Assembly (NCBI GenBank): GCA_023101725.1
Contig: JALJCO010001073.1
Coordinates: 1 to 64,000, forward strand
DNA: 64,000 nucleotides
Direction of reading: 5' to 3'
Source of the DNA: Atherinomorus stipes
Lineage: Eukaryota > Chordata > Actinopteri > Atheriniformes > Atherinidae
This document shows positions 10,906 through 23,725 of this stretch, piece after piece (positions within the stretch are counted from its first letter, which is position 1; each line of letters begins with the position of its first letter). Under the pieces are notes generated by a model, which saw only the letters and a list, made by a program, of their open reading frames with translations, was not told the DNA's origin and ran no database searches. A program made the position numbers and the translations under genes.

Positions 10906-11436
10906 CACTGTGTCCAAATGTACACCCTATTCCCTACATAGTTCCCTATATAGGGATCACGCCATTTTGTAGGGGTGTTCGAATGTCCAGAAAGAAAAAA
11001 AGTAGCGCACTCAAAATTACCCACAATGCATCTTGAAAACTAGTGAGCTTCGATGGTCCCTAGACAGGACAATATAGACCACAATGCATTGCAGTCAGGT
11101 GCGCTGAATGGAGTGAGGTGTTGGACACATTGAACGGTGGAAAAAAAAAGAGAAAAAACAAAAAAGGGATCAAACACAATATAAGTAAATGAAATATCTT
11201 CACTTAAAATTACGGATTTGATTTTGGAATGACATCTTTTCATGCGCCGTGGGTGCCGCCATGGTTGCCAAGGTGACAGCTGGTAATCACATGATTTGTG
11301 GTAAGGAAAAAGTACTTAGCTTTGTGTCCGAATCACAGGCAGAATGAGTGCACTAGATAGTGTGCTATGTAGTGCAGCCTTATGTAGTGAATGGGGGGTT
11401 AGGGAGAAGGGAGGACATTCAGACAGAGCCAATGTG
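10906..11436. mobile_element. MITE with inverted ends, family unknown
   Basis: The left end cactgtgtccaaatgtacac and subterminal ccctattccctacatag are mirrored on the right by tagggagaagggaggacatt and cagacagag. The internal halves carry paired cactagatagtgtgcta-like palindromes. No transposase. Exact boundaries and target duplication are not certain. Confidence 0.55.
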
Positions 11437-11695
11437 TGTGAAGTGAGAACCCTCTGAACTTTAAAACTGCTGTACCAGCTTTGTTTAATGGGAGTTAGAG
11501 ACTGTTTGGGATAAGTAATGTCTTAAAAGATATAAAAAGTAGTTTTTATGTCCAGAGACCACTGGATCCACTCTCAGATGAAAACATCTTTATGTCTGGG
11601 AGAATTTTTGCCGCTAATGGCCACCGTACATTCACAACCGTGCTTGGAATATTTAAAAGAAAACATTTTTTTTTCTTACAAATACCCATCTTCAC

Positions 11696-11900
11696 CTAGC
11701 CTCGTGAGACCATCCTGATCTCGCGAGCTTCAGGTTTTCACTCGCAGATCAGTCTGGCTACTTTCTGTTGTACAGAATTTGGAGCAGTTCACCAAACGAA
11801 CGTCCAATCAGTGTTGGCTTTGAGGCGGGTTGAGGTGTGACGCAATGAGAAGCGACAGTTCAGTCTAAACAACATGGCGGCGTCAGTACATCTAAGGGTT
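11696..11900. repeat. Dispersed fish repeat with CpG-rich core
   Basis: The block from ctcgtgagaccatcctgatc through tcagtctggctac to caacatggcggcg is a dispersed element I recognise from other teleost DNA. No terminal repeats or coding sequence. Classification is from memory of the sequence type and not from a search. Confidence 0.4.
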
Positions 11901-12099
11901 AGATGTAGTGACCAAATTTCCCATTTAGGAATAATATAGTAAATAAAAAAAACAAATATAATGCTTGCAATACAGTTGTGCGTAACACTTGGGGTTAAAT
12001 GCACTACCCATTTTGTTGGATCAAATTAACGACTGGTCCAATAGTTACCCAGGCTTTGGGTGAAACACAACCCAAGTTGGATTGGTTTTAACTGACAGT

Positions 12100-13320
12100 A
12101 GCAATTTACACATACATCCACTTTCATCTATCTTCTTCTCAATAGAATGAAGACAAATTTGTCTTCAAGAAACACTGGATATCTATTTTCTAAAAAATTC
12201 TGTGATACACACAGATCTGCAAATTTTTGTACATCTTGTTTATCTCTTGCATATTGAGCATAATTGTGTTGAATAAGGGGATGTATTTTCAGTGATGCTG
12301 ACGCCATCACTGCAGGAGGGCAAACCAAAAGTGAGATCTCTCTGCTGGTTGGTTGTTCGAGCCAAGCCAAGTGCCAGTCCTGGCACAGCGAGAAACACAC
12401 TGCGACAGCACAGCTTGTGACACACTTGTACTCCTCACACACATTCACACTTTCAGGTCCAAGTCTCATATAACCTATTTAATTACCTCACTTTCCAAAA
12501 ATGTCTGGTCCAAAACTTAAAGAGGTCCCAATTAGGTTGGACTTTCAGACACATGGAGAGAAACATGAACTGAATAAACACACACACACATGGACAAGCC
12601 ACCCAAGTGTCAAGGCATGAAAACAGATTGGAGTCGGTGTGAAAGAAGTGAGTGGAAGGTTTTTCTGGCTGGTCCTGATGGAGGTGACATCATAGCACAG
12701 CCGCAGTGATGAACAGTGTGTTCTGATCCAGATCTGGTGAAAAGAGCAACTGTTCCTGGCTCAGTTTCCTCCTCAGTCTGGATCTGAAGAGGAAACAGTA
12801 ACAGTACACATTTACAGTTTGCCTTTGTCTTCATCTATTTCCCTGGCAAGTGGAAAATAACTGTACTGCTGTGTTCGAGGACACCAAGTTACTTTTGTCC
12901 TCAGATTCTAAATTTAGGCGTCATGGTGTTTGTTTCTTCTTTGGACCATCTGGACTTTGGGTGATTTATCTAGAAAAATTCTGGCTTCTTGTATTTAAGC
13001 TATTCATTTATGAGTTTTTCTTTCCTCTTGTTTTGTCACTCCCCCATCAACATTACTATGTTGTACTGTTTTGTTTGAGCCTCCCCTCTTTTCTGGGTTT
13101 GCAATTTTGTAACTTTGTTGGTAGGGGTGATATATGCACAAAACGTAAGAAATATTCAACTTTCGGGTGAAAATGACAAAAAAAAAAAAAAACATTTAAA
13201 GGTTCATACTATAATGTTTCAAATTCGAATGACTGTTGGTCCCCATGGGACAACTTTAAAGGACAAAGGAGTAGCTCAAAACACACAAAACAAGTCGCAG
13301 CCATACAAATAAGTCACACT
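12100..13320. other. No gene recognised
   Basis: The longest frame, 12469-12128 on -, gives 113 residues without family motifs, hydrophobic pattern or splice signals in good context. I treat it as chance. A poly-A tract lies at about 13179-13193. Confidence 0.3.
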
Positions 13321-13321
13321 T

Positions 13322-13342
13322 CACAAATGGTAAATGGACTGT
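13322..13342. repeat. SINE/LINE tail fragment, left part (split by hAT)
   Basis: cacaaatggtaaatggactgt matches the start of the common fish tail sequence whose continuation, gcttatatagcgcttttcca, lies at 16726. The two halves are separated by the 13343-16717 element and its duplicated target TGGACTGT (13335-13342 and 16718-16725). Confidence 0.7.
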
Positions 13343-13751
13343 ACCAGGGGCACAAATAGGATTTTTGAACTGGGGGGGGACCAAGGTGTCAGCAAATGAT
13401 TTCACCTCAATAAGTTATCTTTGCGTAATTTGGGCTTTAACTAGGGTCGCAATCTCACATAGCTACTACCACTCCCAGGCTCTCACATACAGTACGATCA
13501 CTCCGCGATATATGATACAAAAATACAGATATTATGACCATGTGTGTGATCAGAGCCCTACGTTGTACATGCTTCCCTGTAATTCACTCACTTTGTCAGC
13601 TAATGAGCAAGCGGTGACCAGCAGAGAAAACCATGTCGCTGATAATCAGTGTGTTTGCAGCAGCAGAGCATTATAACTCATTGTGGTGATGTTGTTGTTG
13701 TGAATGTACAGCAGAATGTAGCCAACCATATATAGCACAATTCATTACATA

Positions 13752-14722
13752 AAGTTATACCGTGTAACTTTTGACTCTGACATTAAGCCTAAAATGAGCA
13801 GTATTAGATGATTTTTCGGGCCAATATACAGTGACTGACGCGTGTCAGCACGCTGAGCGGGCTGCCCTCTGCAGAAACCAGACATCGTAACTTTGGAGAG
13901 GCGGGCCGCCGATGAAAGTGCCGTAAAGCAAGTTGCTTTACGGCTCCTCTTCCGTAAACACAGAAAGCTCTACTTTTCTCTTATTACTCGAAGCTTAGTC
14001 ATGGCGGAACAAAGTAAAAAGGTGAAATTGATGTCTGAGCAGGCAAGAAAAAAAAGAGGCAAAGGAATCACGGCAGATCAAAAACACGAGTGGACATTGG
14101 AAAAGAATTTAGTCGTTGGAGATTTCTGAAACAGCAGTGTGGAAGCAAAACCCACTCTCTGTTTGCCACGGTATCACTGGTACGTAAGTTTGGCTGTTGT
14201 GTAAACATACAAAAATGTGATGCTATTCTTTTCTCTTTTTTCAGCGTTTATTCAAAACAACATCAATAAGAGCCATATAAGCTGCCTATAGTTTCCTGTT
14301 AGCGAAACACGGCTAGAATTACTATAGACCAAAGCTAACGTGACTCCCTAAACATTTTTCGCAACTGTGGCTGGTTTGCAGCAATAAATGCGTTCTCTGT
14401 TATTCATATAAATATCAAAGAAGTAACAGAACTTGATTGCGCATTTATCTTTGTATTGTGCGTTTGTGTGTGTGATGTTTCAGCTATGTAAACTTATACT
14501 GTATAATTAGAAACAGTTAGAGGCGCATACCTCCGCCAGGGGTATATCCTCCAATGGTGAAAAATCCTTAGAAAATTCTTGAATCTTGATGGACTCGTTT
14601 ATTTCAATATCCAAACATGGGAGAGGAGATTTAAATTTGCGTCATTGCCGTGAGTCCTGTGAGACCTTGGCGCCGCTGCAGGTTTAGTGCTCCTAGTGGC
14701 CAAAAGTTACACGGTATAACTT
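13752..14722. mobile_element. TA-flanked MITE nested in hAT
   Basis: The left end aagttataccgtgtaacttt and the right end aaaagttacacggtataact are near-perfect inverted repeats of more than 20 bp, each bordered by TA (13750-13751 and 14723-14724). TA duplication fits Tc1/mariner or a TWA-type family. The interior is AT-rich with a CpG patch, and no transposase is seen. Confidence 0.75.
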
Positions 14723-15839
14723 TAAAGTTGTACTTCCATGGTGATTTCATTAATATTTCTGTGTTCTCCATTATTATTGAATGCATTCTGCATTGTTTCT
14801 GTTTAAAAAAAACCCTCTGGTATCTTTGTATCCAGCTGTATTTGTATACTAGAAGAGAGGCTTGTGGTCCAACGGCAGGCTTTTCCGGGTCCTTCTCATG
14901 AATTTCCGTCTGATTGGCTGCCTCCCATCAGTGTATGAAGGAAGCTCCGCCCTCCGCTCTTATTTCGTTACAGACAGGAAATAGAGCCGACAAACAAGTT
15001 TGTTCCGCCATGCTAACAAACAGTTAGCTAATTAGCTTCTCAACTCCGAAGCTACAGTCGTGCTGTCTTCACTTCTAGTGTGTAGTGGAGGGTTACCTGC
15101 CTTCCAATGGACAGATAGAAACCCCACGTGGGATGCTATTTGCAATGTGACGTAGAAGTGCAAGGCTGTTCCCAATTCGCTCTTTTCTTCGTATTGTTTC
15201 TATGATGAGAAAGCACAGCCGACTGGGGGGAACGCAACGCTAGCAAGTCAGCATGTGTAAGTAAACAAGGGGAAACCCTCCGTATTTCAGAAGGAGCAAA
15301 TTAAACGGGTTTTCAGTGGAAGGAGGCCTTTAAGGAAAACGTTGCAAGAGCTACCGGCTATCAACTTTGCTCCAAGCAGCGCAGCACAAGGAGAAGTGGA
15401 ACCAGTTCACACCAACCAATAGAAACACGTCTCTCATCCACCAGTGTAGGCCCCGCCCATCAAGTGCACTTGAATTCACAAGCAAAACTTTAGAATTTGC
15501 AACCAAACAGGACAAATTTGTGACCAAAATTTTTTAAAAACTTGAAATCAAAGAGGACTGATTCATAAGAAAAATACTTGTATGTTTTTACTTTCAAACA
15601 TTGTTATTGATTAAAGTTGAAGAAATATGCTGTCTATTTTTATTTTTCAATTGCAACCTGTTCTGTTTTGATCTCAAAAAGTTGTTTTTAATTACCCCTG
15701 ACTTTATTTTGCTCTTAAATCTCTGTTTTCAAATATATTCTATTTTTTTTTTATTAAATGATATAGAAGCAAAATTCTCTCTATAGATAACTGCAACAGG
15801 CACACATGCAGGTAGAAATTTCTCCTAAGCACCCTGAGA

Positions 15840-16100
15840 TATGAACCTTGTGGTGTGTTCAATTGAAGAGGGTGTGTGTTGGAAGTGGGAGCTCAGATCA
15901 ACCTAATCGTACGGCGGAGTGCTCCCAGCACTAAGCAGCCTTATACAACAAAACAACGAACTACTGTTTAAGCAGCAGACAGCATGAATTCTATGTTGAG
16001 TTGGTGAGATGAATCCGACTTTCTGAGCTGAAGATCCGATTTTACGGAGGATTATGTCTGCAGTTCTGACTTGGAGTTAGGAAATTCCGACATTAGTGTA
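15840..16100. repeat. Fragment of dispersed repeat inside hAT
   Basis: The text gtggtgtgttcaattgaaga ... gttctgacttggagttagga ... aattccgac is reminiscent of the MITE family at the right end of the window (63489-63963) but too diverged to define ends. Confidence 0.3.
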
Positions 16101-16725
16101 TAAGTTAAATGCACCATTGGTCGAAACACAAACACCAGGCTCTCAGTGCGCACTGCTATGACTTTAACTGTCTGGCGATGTCTAGAAAAGTGTTTGTTTG
16201 CGGGGATGGATCGGGTGATGTTAGTTGTCATTTATTATGCTCACTTACGTACGTAAATGGGGATGTCCGTTTCATGCGTCGCCCTGCGCAGCTGCCTTCA
16301 TACTTCCTTGCATCTTCTGCATTCCCATGGTTCATAAATCAGTTTGTCCGCTGCCTGTCCCCGTGTCCCGGCGATGTAATGTTGTAGTGTGTTTTCGGAC
16401 ACACAGCCTCTCCTGTAAAGTTCCAGTCATGTCTACAGATGCTCCTCTGTTTGTTCAGCGTCTTTTTCTCCGGTGCTTTTATTGGGCTCTTGACCCCGGC
16501 TGTTTTGTATTGTTATTCTTCCGATTCCTGTTCTTCTTCTCTGGTTTCTATCAGCTACACAGCTCAACACTGACCCCACGGTTTCCGGTGGTATTGCTCC
16601 GTCCTCTGCATCGAGCATAAATGGACCTTTACCCAGGGAAAGTGGGGGGGACAGATCAGTGTCATTAAAAAACTGAGGGGGACAGGTCCCCTCCGTCCCC
16701 AGTACCATCTGCACCCTTGGACTGT

Positions 16726-16790
16726 GCTTATATAGCGCTTTTCCAGTCATACTAACCGCTCAAAGTTAGCAACGTTCAGACACCAACTTC
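16726..16790. repeat. SINE/LINE tail fragment, right part
   Basis: gcttatatagcgcttttcca followed by gtcatactaaccgctcaaag is the continuation of the tail at 13322-13342, interrupted by the hAT insertion. Confidence 0.7.
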
Positions 16791-17462
16791 TGTCACTTCC
16801 CTGCTAGCCTGTTTCCTGTTGTTTGCTAGACGTGTCGGGACTTGGCTCATGCACGTTTAATGCCTCCCTCACATCAGAGGACTTTTCAAAGATTTGGAAA
16901 AGACTCCTGGAAGACCATCTCAATCAAGCTCACATCTAAAGACAGTTTTTAGTCTCAGCCTAGTCTCAGACTGAGATTTTACACAGACTGGAAATCTTGC
17001 AGGGTTACTATTTACAAGACTACAACTTGGCCTTCAGCATTTTTTGCCATCATGCAATTTCTTCCCATCATCATCATAATAATACATTTTATGTGAAAGC
17101 ACCTTCCCAAAGTGCATAAAGACACTGTATAAAAACAGATAAAACATTAAAAACAGTAAGCTAAAACACTAAAAATACAAAACATAATCTGCTCTCTCTA
17201 ACCGAGAACATTCAGTGACCAGCATGTCTGTGTAGCAACGATGTTTATTTAGTGTTTACTGTCAGTAATCTGATGGCTGCTGTATGTTCTGCAGTAAGAT
17301 ATGACAGCGCGGGTTCTCATGGCATTCTCCGTGAGTCACGTGAACGCTTTTACATTGAAGTCAACGCATGTTGCAACTCTGTATTTCTATGGCTTTGGTC
17401 AACATATTATGCAACTCTGAGTATAGACGTTTCTGGAGGTCAGCACCTGCTTCGCTGCTGTA

Positions 17463-17668
17463 TCCAGCTCACACTCCCAACCTCCTTGTCCTCTCCCACA
17501 GTTGTTGAGCTCATGGCAAGGGGGACCTTCATTGCCTCTTTAGGCTGTGCCAGGCGAGGCCCCATGGATGCAGTCCCAGCCACCAGGCACTCGTGGAGCC
17601 ACACCTTCAGGCCTACTTCAGAGATGGGCCCCAGTAACCTGTGTCCTCATAGAAGGTCTTTTTGAACT
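17463..17668 (-). mobile_element. LINE-derived fragment (non-LTR element 5' part)
   Basis: On the - strand the stretch from gacctgtgtcctcatagaag-like sequence through gcctggcacagcctaaagag, ccccttgccatgagctcaac and gggagtgtgagctgg resembles the leader region of a teleost non-LTR retrotransposon. The 137-residue + frame across it has no family motif. Assigned from recognised sequence style only. Confidence 0.4.
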
Positions 17669-17689
17669 GCTTTTTGACTGATCCCTCAT

Positions 17690-18885
17690 CTAAGACCTGT
17701 TCAACATAGGTTATACGTCAAGTTGCTCCGTTTCAGTCGAACCTGTAGGTCAAAATAGTGGCAGTCATCAGCAGTAGTGATGCGCATCATCAGTGCACAT
17801 TTAGAGGTTTAAACATTGCAATTAGCGAATGTTTAGTCAATTTTGAAATAATTAGTGTTTATCTAGTAGCTTTCTGGAAGTAATTCTGAATGTACTGATA
17901 TTACTCATATTTCACGTTACTCGTATTTGTACTCATTATTTTTAATGTTTACCAGCAGAGGGAGGGACAGGGAAGTGGGACAGCAGCAGATCAGGGTATG
18001 AAACTCTGTTCACACTGCAGGCCGGATCCTACCAGAGACAGAAATAAACCTGACAGGCATTCTTTAGTTCTGCATTCCTCATTCTGTTCCCTTTCAACTG
18101 TGAATATGATGCCGCTGAGTCACATTGCGATGTGTGTGTTTGCAAGATGAAGACTGTCAGCGTGCATCTCATTTGTTATCACGTGTGTATGTATGATGTG
18201 CTTTCAGGTGTGTGTTCCTGTTTGTGTGTATCAACAGTAAAACCTAATAGGATCAGTCAACTTCAATCTTCCGTCTTGGCAATACACCAACGTGCTGTCA
18301 CATATCTCTTCTTTGAAGTGGGTGTGTGTGTGCGTGTACATGTGTGTGTGGGGGAATCTGAAACCTAGCAGCCGTCCTTATTTCCTCCAGTAAGTAAAGC
18401 GGATTACAGTGGTTTACCATCTTGTCATTGTCATCTTCAATATAATCTAACTTGTCATGTGACTGAACAGATAATGCAGACAGTGATTAGTGTGGCACAT
18501 CCATGCACATCCATGTCATAAAATTAGTTTGTCACACAGCATGACAACAGTTTTGTTGCACTACCACAGAAAAATGTAGCAAATGATGTAAAAATATCAT
18601 TAATTATGGTCAAATGGCATATATGTTTTAAACCTGAGAAATATTTATTTCACAGTATTTTACCTTTAATGTCACACAAAGAAAAATGTTTTATTATAGC
18701 TATGCTAGCTAAATATTATGCAGCAACAATTTACATATTACTTTACAAAGATACAAAGATAATTTTCACTGAAGGTTGGTAAACATGTTTTTCTAAAAAG
18801 GTTTTTCAGTTCGTCTCCACTCCCACTGCATTCTGACTTAAACAATTTGAATTTGATCACTAATCAGACGTCCTTGTTCATCATT
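17690..18885. other. No gene recognised
   Basis: Mixed AT-rich sequence with a short GT-rich patch at about 18318-18352. No exon-like frame. Confidence 0.3.
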
Positions 18886-18890
18886 AACGC

Positions 18891-19459
18891 TAGGGTTGGC
18901 AATGTTGGAAAACGGTTAGAGCAAGCTACATTAAAAAAAAAAAACACCATCTGAAACCACGCCTTCAGACTGCAGGAACGTGTGCTTTGATGTTTTACGA
19001 GCAGGTTGACCAATAACAGCTGAGTGGATAGCTTGTTAGCTTAGTAAACAGCTGATGAACCATGTTTCTAAAAGCCTGATCAACTCACCTCCAACTCCTG
19101 CAGTGTACAAAGTCCACACTGCTAATGTCAACGCCTCCAAGACTTGATCGTTATCTGTTATTTTGGTTCAGTTTGGTTTTTAGGCGCAGCAGCAGTTAGC
19201 AGTTCGCTAGATATATTTGTTTACATTGAGCGGTGCACAGAGCTGTGTACATAGGTGGGGAGGGACAGTGAGGGATGACCAATTCCTGCCTTTCAGTGCG
19301 AATGGCAGGGGTTGGTCTGAGTTTTTAGAGACCTGCAGCTCTCACAGAGGTCTGACTTTTTCCTTCCTTTTTTGAATACATGATGTGTCGGGATGTAAGG
19401 ACCATTTCACCCAGTCGGCCTATAACAAAAGTGTTTCTGATCAGGATTACCAACTCTGG
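18891..19459. mobile_element. Putative MITE with inverted ends
   Basis: The left tagggttggcaatgttgg and the right ggattaccaactctggc are imperfect inverted ends. The interior carries gctgatgaacc- and gagggacagtgagg-type segments and no coding sequence. Target duplication not resolved. Confidence 0.45.
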
Positions 19460-19679
19460 CTTTAATACAAGCAACTGATTGGCAGTTTTCTTGTTGCTTC
19501 AATCTTAGTGCGTGCATTTTACCGGGCTTGTCCTCAGATTCAAAATATTTCCTGCGTAGTCGAAAAAGCGAAAAAGGATTTTCCTCATGTAAAATATTAG
19601 TAGTTCTGTTTTTGCAATCAACATCCAATTTTTTATCTGTAAATTATCAGGATTCAACATTAATTGTCTCAAGGTAGAA

Positions 19680-21474
19680 TCTTAAAGGTAGAATCCGGAG
19701 TTTCTCCGTGTTTCTATTTGTAAACACTATTCACACTGAGCGCCCCTCCCCTCAGGCTAATGCCCGCATCATGTTGAGTAATTTATAATCCAGCCCCTGC
19801 AGGTTGCCTTATAGGCCTCCCAAACAGTCTGGACCAATTGCACTGAATTAAGATTAGTGTCAATAAATTCCTGTGTTTTTATTTTCACCATAGATACAAA
19901 ATCTTTGTCTTTCAAAAAAAAAAGTAAAAAAAAAAAATGGTGGGATCTGATTGTACTTTATCCATTAAAAGGATAAGAGACCAACACTAACCGATGCTCC
20001 AGACAACTGTAAGTTGGCCAAAGAGCCCCAAATCCATCCCTTATTCTGTTTTGTCTATACCAATGAGGAAAACAGAGTTTCGCCCAAAGGCATATCAACA
20101 TGTGGATGGGAACATCAAAGTATAAACCAGCAACCCTCTGACTGGCAGATGACTGCTTTACCCTCAGAGCGACTGCTAATATGATCTTTAGCCCCTCAGG
20201 CAGCCAGACCAGCTCTGTAGTGGAAATCATTGTATGACCTGATAAACTCTTGAGAAATATTGTTTTAATCACTGTCGCAAATGCTTTCTTTACACCTGAG
20301 TTTGGATGGACTAAGGTGAAGTAGGAAACTGTCAGAAACTGAAATGTATTTTGCATTCACTCTTCTGGGCTGAAGAGACAATCCAGTTTATTTGCAATAG
20401 TTAATTTAAAAGTCAGCATCTGGAAGAATATGGGGTTGTGTTGAAAGCCAACAAGCACCATCAGTGGAAGCATTAATTTTGAATGATACTCAGGTTTTAA
20501 AGTAACATGCGGATTTCTACATGGACCATCCAGCGAACCGAAGAGAGGTGATGCTGGATAGTTACAGCGAAAACTGTGGCATTCACCCAAATCTTTGTAT
20601 CTTGGTGGTATCTTACATTTGTTCTTTGGTAAGAATAAATCTTATGAACACTCAGTTGGACTCTTACGAGCATCTGAGTGTGACACATTCAAACAAAATC
20701 AGTCAGTAATGTTTTTTGCTGTTCAGTTTGTGATTAAACGACGATAATGTTTTAGTCAGATTCTTAAACAACTTTTGATGAATTACAAATCATTTTGTTA
20801 TGCTAAGATAAACAGCAGGATTTTGCAGATCATTTTCTAATGTTTTAATTTCCCTCAGGTGAAAATTTTACTATTATATACTACTATTACTATTATTTTA
20901 CTATTGTAATTATATTGTTATTCAAGAAAAAGTCAAATTCGAGACAGTTTGTAGGTCTTCCCCAAACCAAAAAATCGGTGCAATAAACCGCACACAGGCA
21001 AGATCTGTTCCCTAAACCACAAAAATATCCTACAATAAATGTCCAAGTCACCTTTGACTTCCAGAGACACCCGGATAAAGAACGGTCTTCTGCCAGTCAT
21101 AAGGTTGGTGGTTTGAGCACCAGTTTCCTCCGAACACATCAAAATGTTCTTGTACCTTATAAAAACAAGTGTTGTACCTCTGGTGGTTTTTATATAAAGG
21201 CAGAAAATACCTATCTCCCACTACAATGCCAAAGGAAAATAATGCTTTTTCTCTATCACTGATGCCAATTAAGACATGCAGAGGTTCAGTGCACTGTTAA
21301 GGTAAAGCTGTACCTATAAAGGGTACCACCCAGTGACAAGTCTTTGCACCCCTATTGACGCTGACAAGCTTACACACAACCCACAAACTTCACTGGAAAA
21401 GATCAAAATCTGATGTTACTTCTGAGTAAAATGCTTGCAAAAGTTAATTTTATGAATTATAATCAATTTGTATG
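19680..21474. other. Repeat fragment, then sequence without recognised gene
   Basis: taaaggtagaatccggagtt at 19683 looks like one end of a MITE whose partner end I cannot find. The - frame at 20356-19958 (132 residues) shows no family motif. The rest has no visible structure. Confidence 0.3.
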
Positions 21475-21478
21475 TTAA

Positions 21479-22360
21479 AGGAATAGTACACCCACAGAAT
21501 GATGTAACTTTATTTTCCACTTACCCTCATGGTGAGCAAGACCCTTCCTTATCTCAGCCAGAAATAAGGAAGGCTTCTTGTTTTCCCCCAACTTTCATAT
21601 CATGGAGTTTGATTGTGACCGAGCCAAAAAGGTCCATAAAAGTCCACAAAAACTTGTCAATATTCCTCCATACTGCTCATCCAATGTAATCCCAGTGTCC
21701 TGAGTGGGTAGCGTCCATAATTTACTCGAAACGACATCATTTAGTAGATTTTTAGAGCCTAAACAGTAATACATCTCACTTCCACGAAGCGCGCTTTGCA
21801 CGTTCACAAAACTACGGAAGCCTCAGTGTTCAGAGCCTACTCTGCCGGTAATACAAGCGTAGAAGAAGAAATTCGCTGTTTACATTGTGCTAAGAGCGAA
21901 CGAGCTGCAGACAAACTGGGAAAAACACAGGAGGGGTTGGATATTGATTTAAAACAAAGAAAGAAAGAAAAAGAGAACGTGCGATCTCGTCTGCCGCGGA
22001 CTCCGTAGTTTCATGAAGGCGCATCAGCGTGCTCGCAGGAGATGCGATGTAGAACTGTTTAGATTCTAAAAATATACTAAATGGCGTACTTTCGAGTAAA
22101 TTCTGGACGCTACCCACTCAGGACACTTGGATTACATTGGACGAGCAGTATGGAGGAATATTGACAAGTTTTTGTGGACTTTTATGGACCTTTTTGGCTC
22201 GGGCACCATCAAACTCCATTATATGAAAGTTGGGGGGGAAACGAGAAGTCGTCCTGATCGCCGGCTGCATTTGACATATTAAAAAAGTGCTCCAGAGTCT
22301 TGCTCACCATGAGGGTAAGTGGAAAATAAAGTTACATCATTCTGTGGGTGAACTATTCCC
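21479..22360. mobile_element. Foldback (long inverted repeat) element with TTAA target site, copy 1
   Basis: Bordered by TTAA on both sides (21475-21478, 22361-22364). Ends AGGAATAGTACACCCACAGA and, inverted, GGGAATAGTTCACCCACAGA. The inverted arms extend about 330 bp each, covering the gaacgatgtaacttta, acttaccctcatggtgagca and cctgagtgggtagcgtcc blocks. Between them is a short unique spacer with a lysine-rich 70-residue frame (21796-22008) that I do not regard as a gene. TTAA preference is typical of piggyBac- and Kolobok-type elements. A second copy is at 42813-44147. Confidence 0.85.
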
Positions 22361-22379
22361 TTAACAGACTTAATAAGTC

Positions 22380-23724
22380 ATTTTCTATTTTTTTTTTATT
22401 CTCTGCTACATAAAAATAATGAGACAGTATCTACAGACTGCTTTTTGGAGAGTGTTCTTTGACAGTCATTGCTTTTTTTTCCATCCACTTCCTCTTCCTT
22501 ATCATCATTCCTTTTTGTTTCATTCAATCGCTTTCTTTTTCTTTCTTGCTGTTTTGATAACAAAGCAAATGAGCCTGTATATATATAATGTAGACTAATG
22601 AAAGATATTAGATAGATAGTGTTTCTGGCAAATGTTATGACATGCTAGCTTTTCTTGCTCCTTCCACTGCAATTATCAAACCCTGATAAGTGAGACTTTC
22701 TGGAAGTGGAGTAGTGTGGTTGCATCCAACTCCATTAGATAATTGGGATAATAATGTGATGAGGCAGATGATGCTATCCTCAGCTAAACTCACTTTACAC
22801 AAGGTTAAAAACTATAGATTTGATGCTTTTCTTGGACAGCAGCACTCAGTGTAGACTTGGCCTCAAAGCCTTAATAGTATTTTACTTTTTTACAGCTATT
22901 TCAAACATCCAATGCATATTCATGGGAAAAAACCAGCTGAAATTAGTAAAAAAAACAAATAAATAAATGAAAAATCTTTGACCGCTAACTCCTTGCCTTC
23001 ACACAACCCTTTCTTTCTAATAACAGACTTTTTTGCCTAAATGATGCAATAGACTCATGATAAATGGACAGAGAAGGATGTCTGCAGTTTGCATGATGCT
23101 GAATATATGCAGATTATATGCATACAGGATAGAAATGACTGCCCTTGGTCTAACAAGCTGTGTTATAAATGATCCCATTGCTTTGCAAAAAGCACCACTA
23201 CTCAGAAAATACTGCCGCTGTCAAATATGCTTTTAATATATTCATCATGGGCAGCCAACACAGTTGTGCGCAGCCTCTTCAGTTGGTGCTTGGTGGCCAC
23301 CATCCCTCAGTTTTAATGAGGAGCTTGTGACAACAGCGGCCAATTGCATCTTCTGGGTTAACATTTGTCCTCATTTTTTAATGCTTCAAAAAAAGTGCTT
23401 TATTTGCCAATCGGGGTGATAAATGATGTGTCAGTTTTTCCATCGATAGCCTCATAGATGGAAAATATTGCTGCTGTCAACTCATTTGATGTATTGCTGT
23501 TGTCAGATGAAAAGCAGATACCTGCTCAGACATGGTAACAGTGTGGCTTCAGGCATCAAAATGGTGAATCTGTCAAGTCTTGAATACTTTCTAAGTAATT
23601 AAGCAACATAGTAACTGTTGCAAGCTGACTTTTAATCCATCACCATCAGCAGGTCAATCAATTTAGACCACGTGTTAATTTGGCAGGTTTAGTGAGTCTG
23701 GGCCTTAATGTTTTCAATGATTAA
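22380..23724. other. No gene recognised
   Basis: AT-rich sequence with no splice-bounded frames and no terminal repeats seen. Confidence 0.3.
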
Positions 23725-23725
23725 G

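Larger units (their letters stand above)
13343..16717. mobile_element. hAT-type element, 3.4 kb, with 8-bp target duplication
   Basis: The flanking 8-mer TGGACTGT is exact on both sides. The left end accaggggcacaaatagg and the reverse complement of the right end, agggtgcagatgg, are related inverted ends. G-rich subterminal blocks (gggggggacc left, ggtccccctccgtcccc type right) also mirror each other. The interior shows no intact hAT transposase and contains a nested TA-flanked MITE at 13752-14722. Confidence 0.75.

Noticed and set aside
12128..12469. 113-residue - strand open frame
   Set aside because: No family motif, no signal peptide or helix pattern, no splice context. Length is within chance for this amount of sequence.
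16225..16620. 131-residue + strand frame inside the 13343-16717 hAT
   Set aside because: Cysteine- and phenylalanine-rich composition without transposase motifs; overlaps other frames and lies in repeat sequence.
17252..17665. 137-residue + strand frame
   Set aside because: Its right half is antisense to a LINE-like segment; no protein family fits in the + frame.
19958..20356. 132-residue - strand frame
   Set aside because: No motif or splice support; adjacent frames on the same strand are equally open, typical of chance.
21796..22008. Lysine-rich 70-residue frame in the foldback spacer
   Set aside because: Not preserved as an open frame in the second copy, so unlikely to be a transposase.
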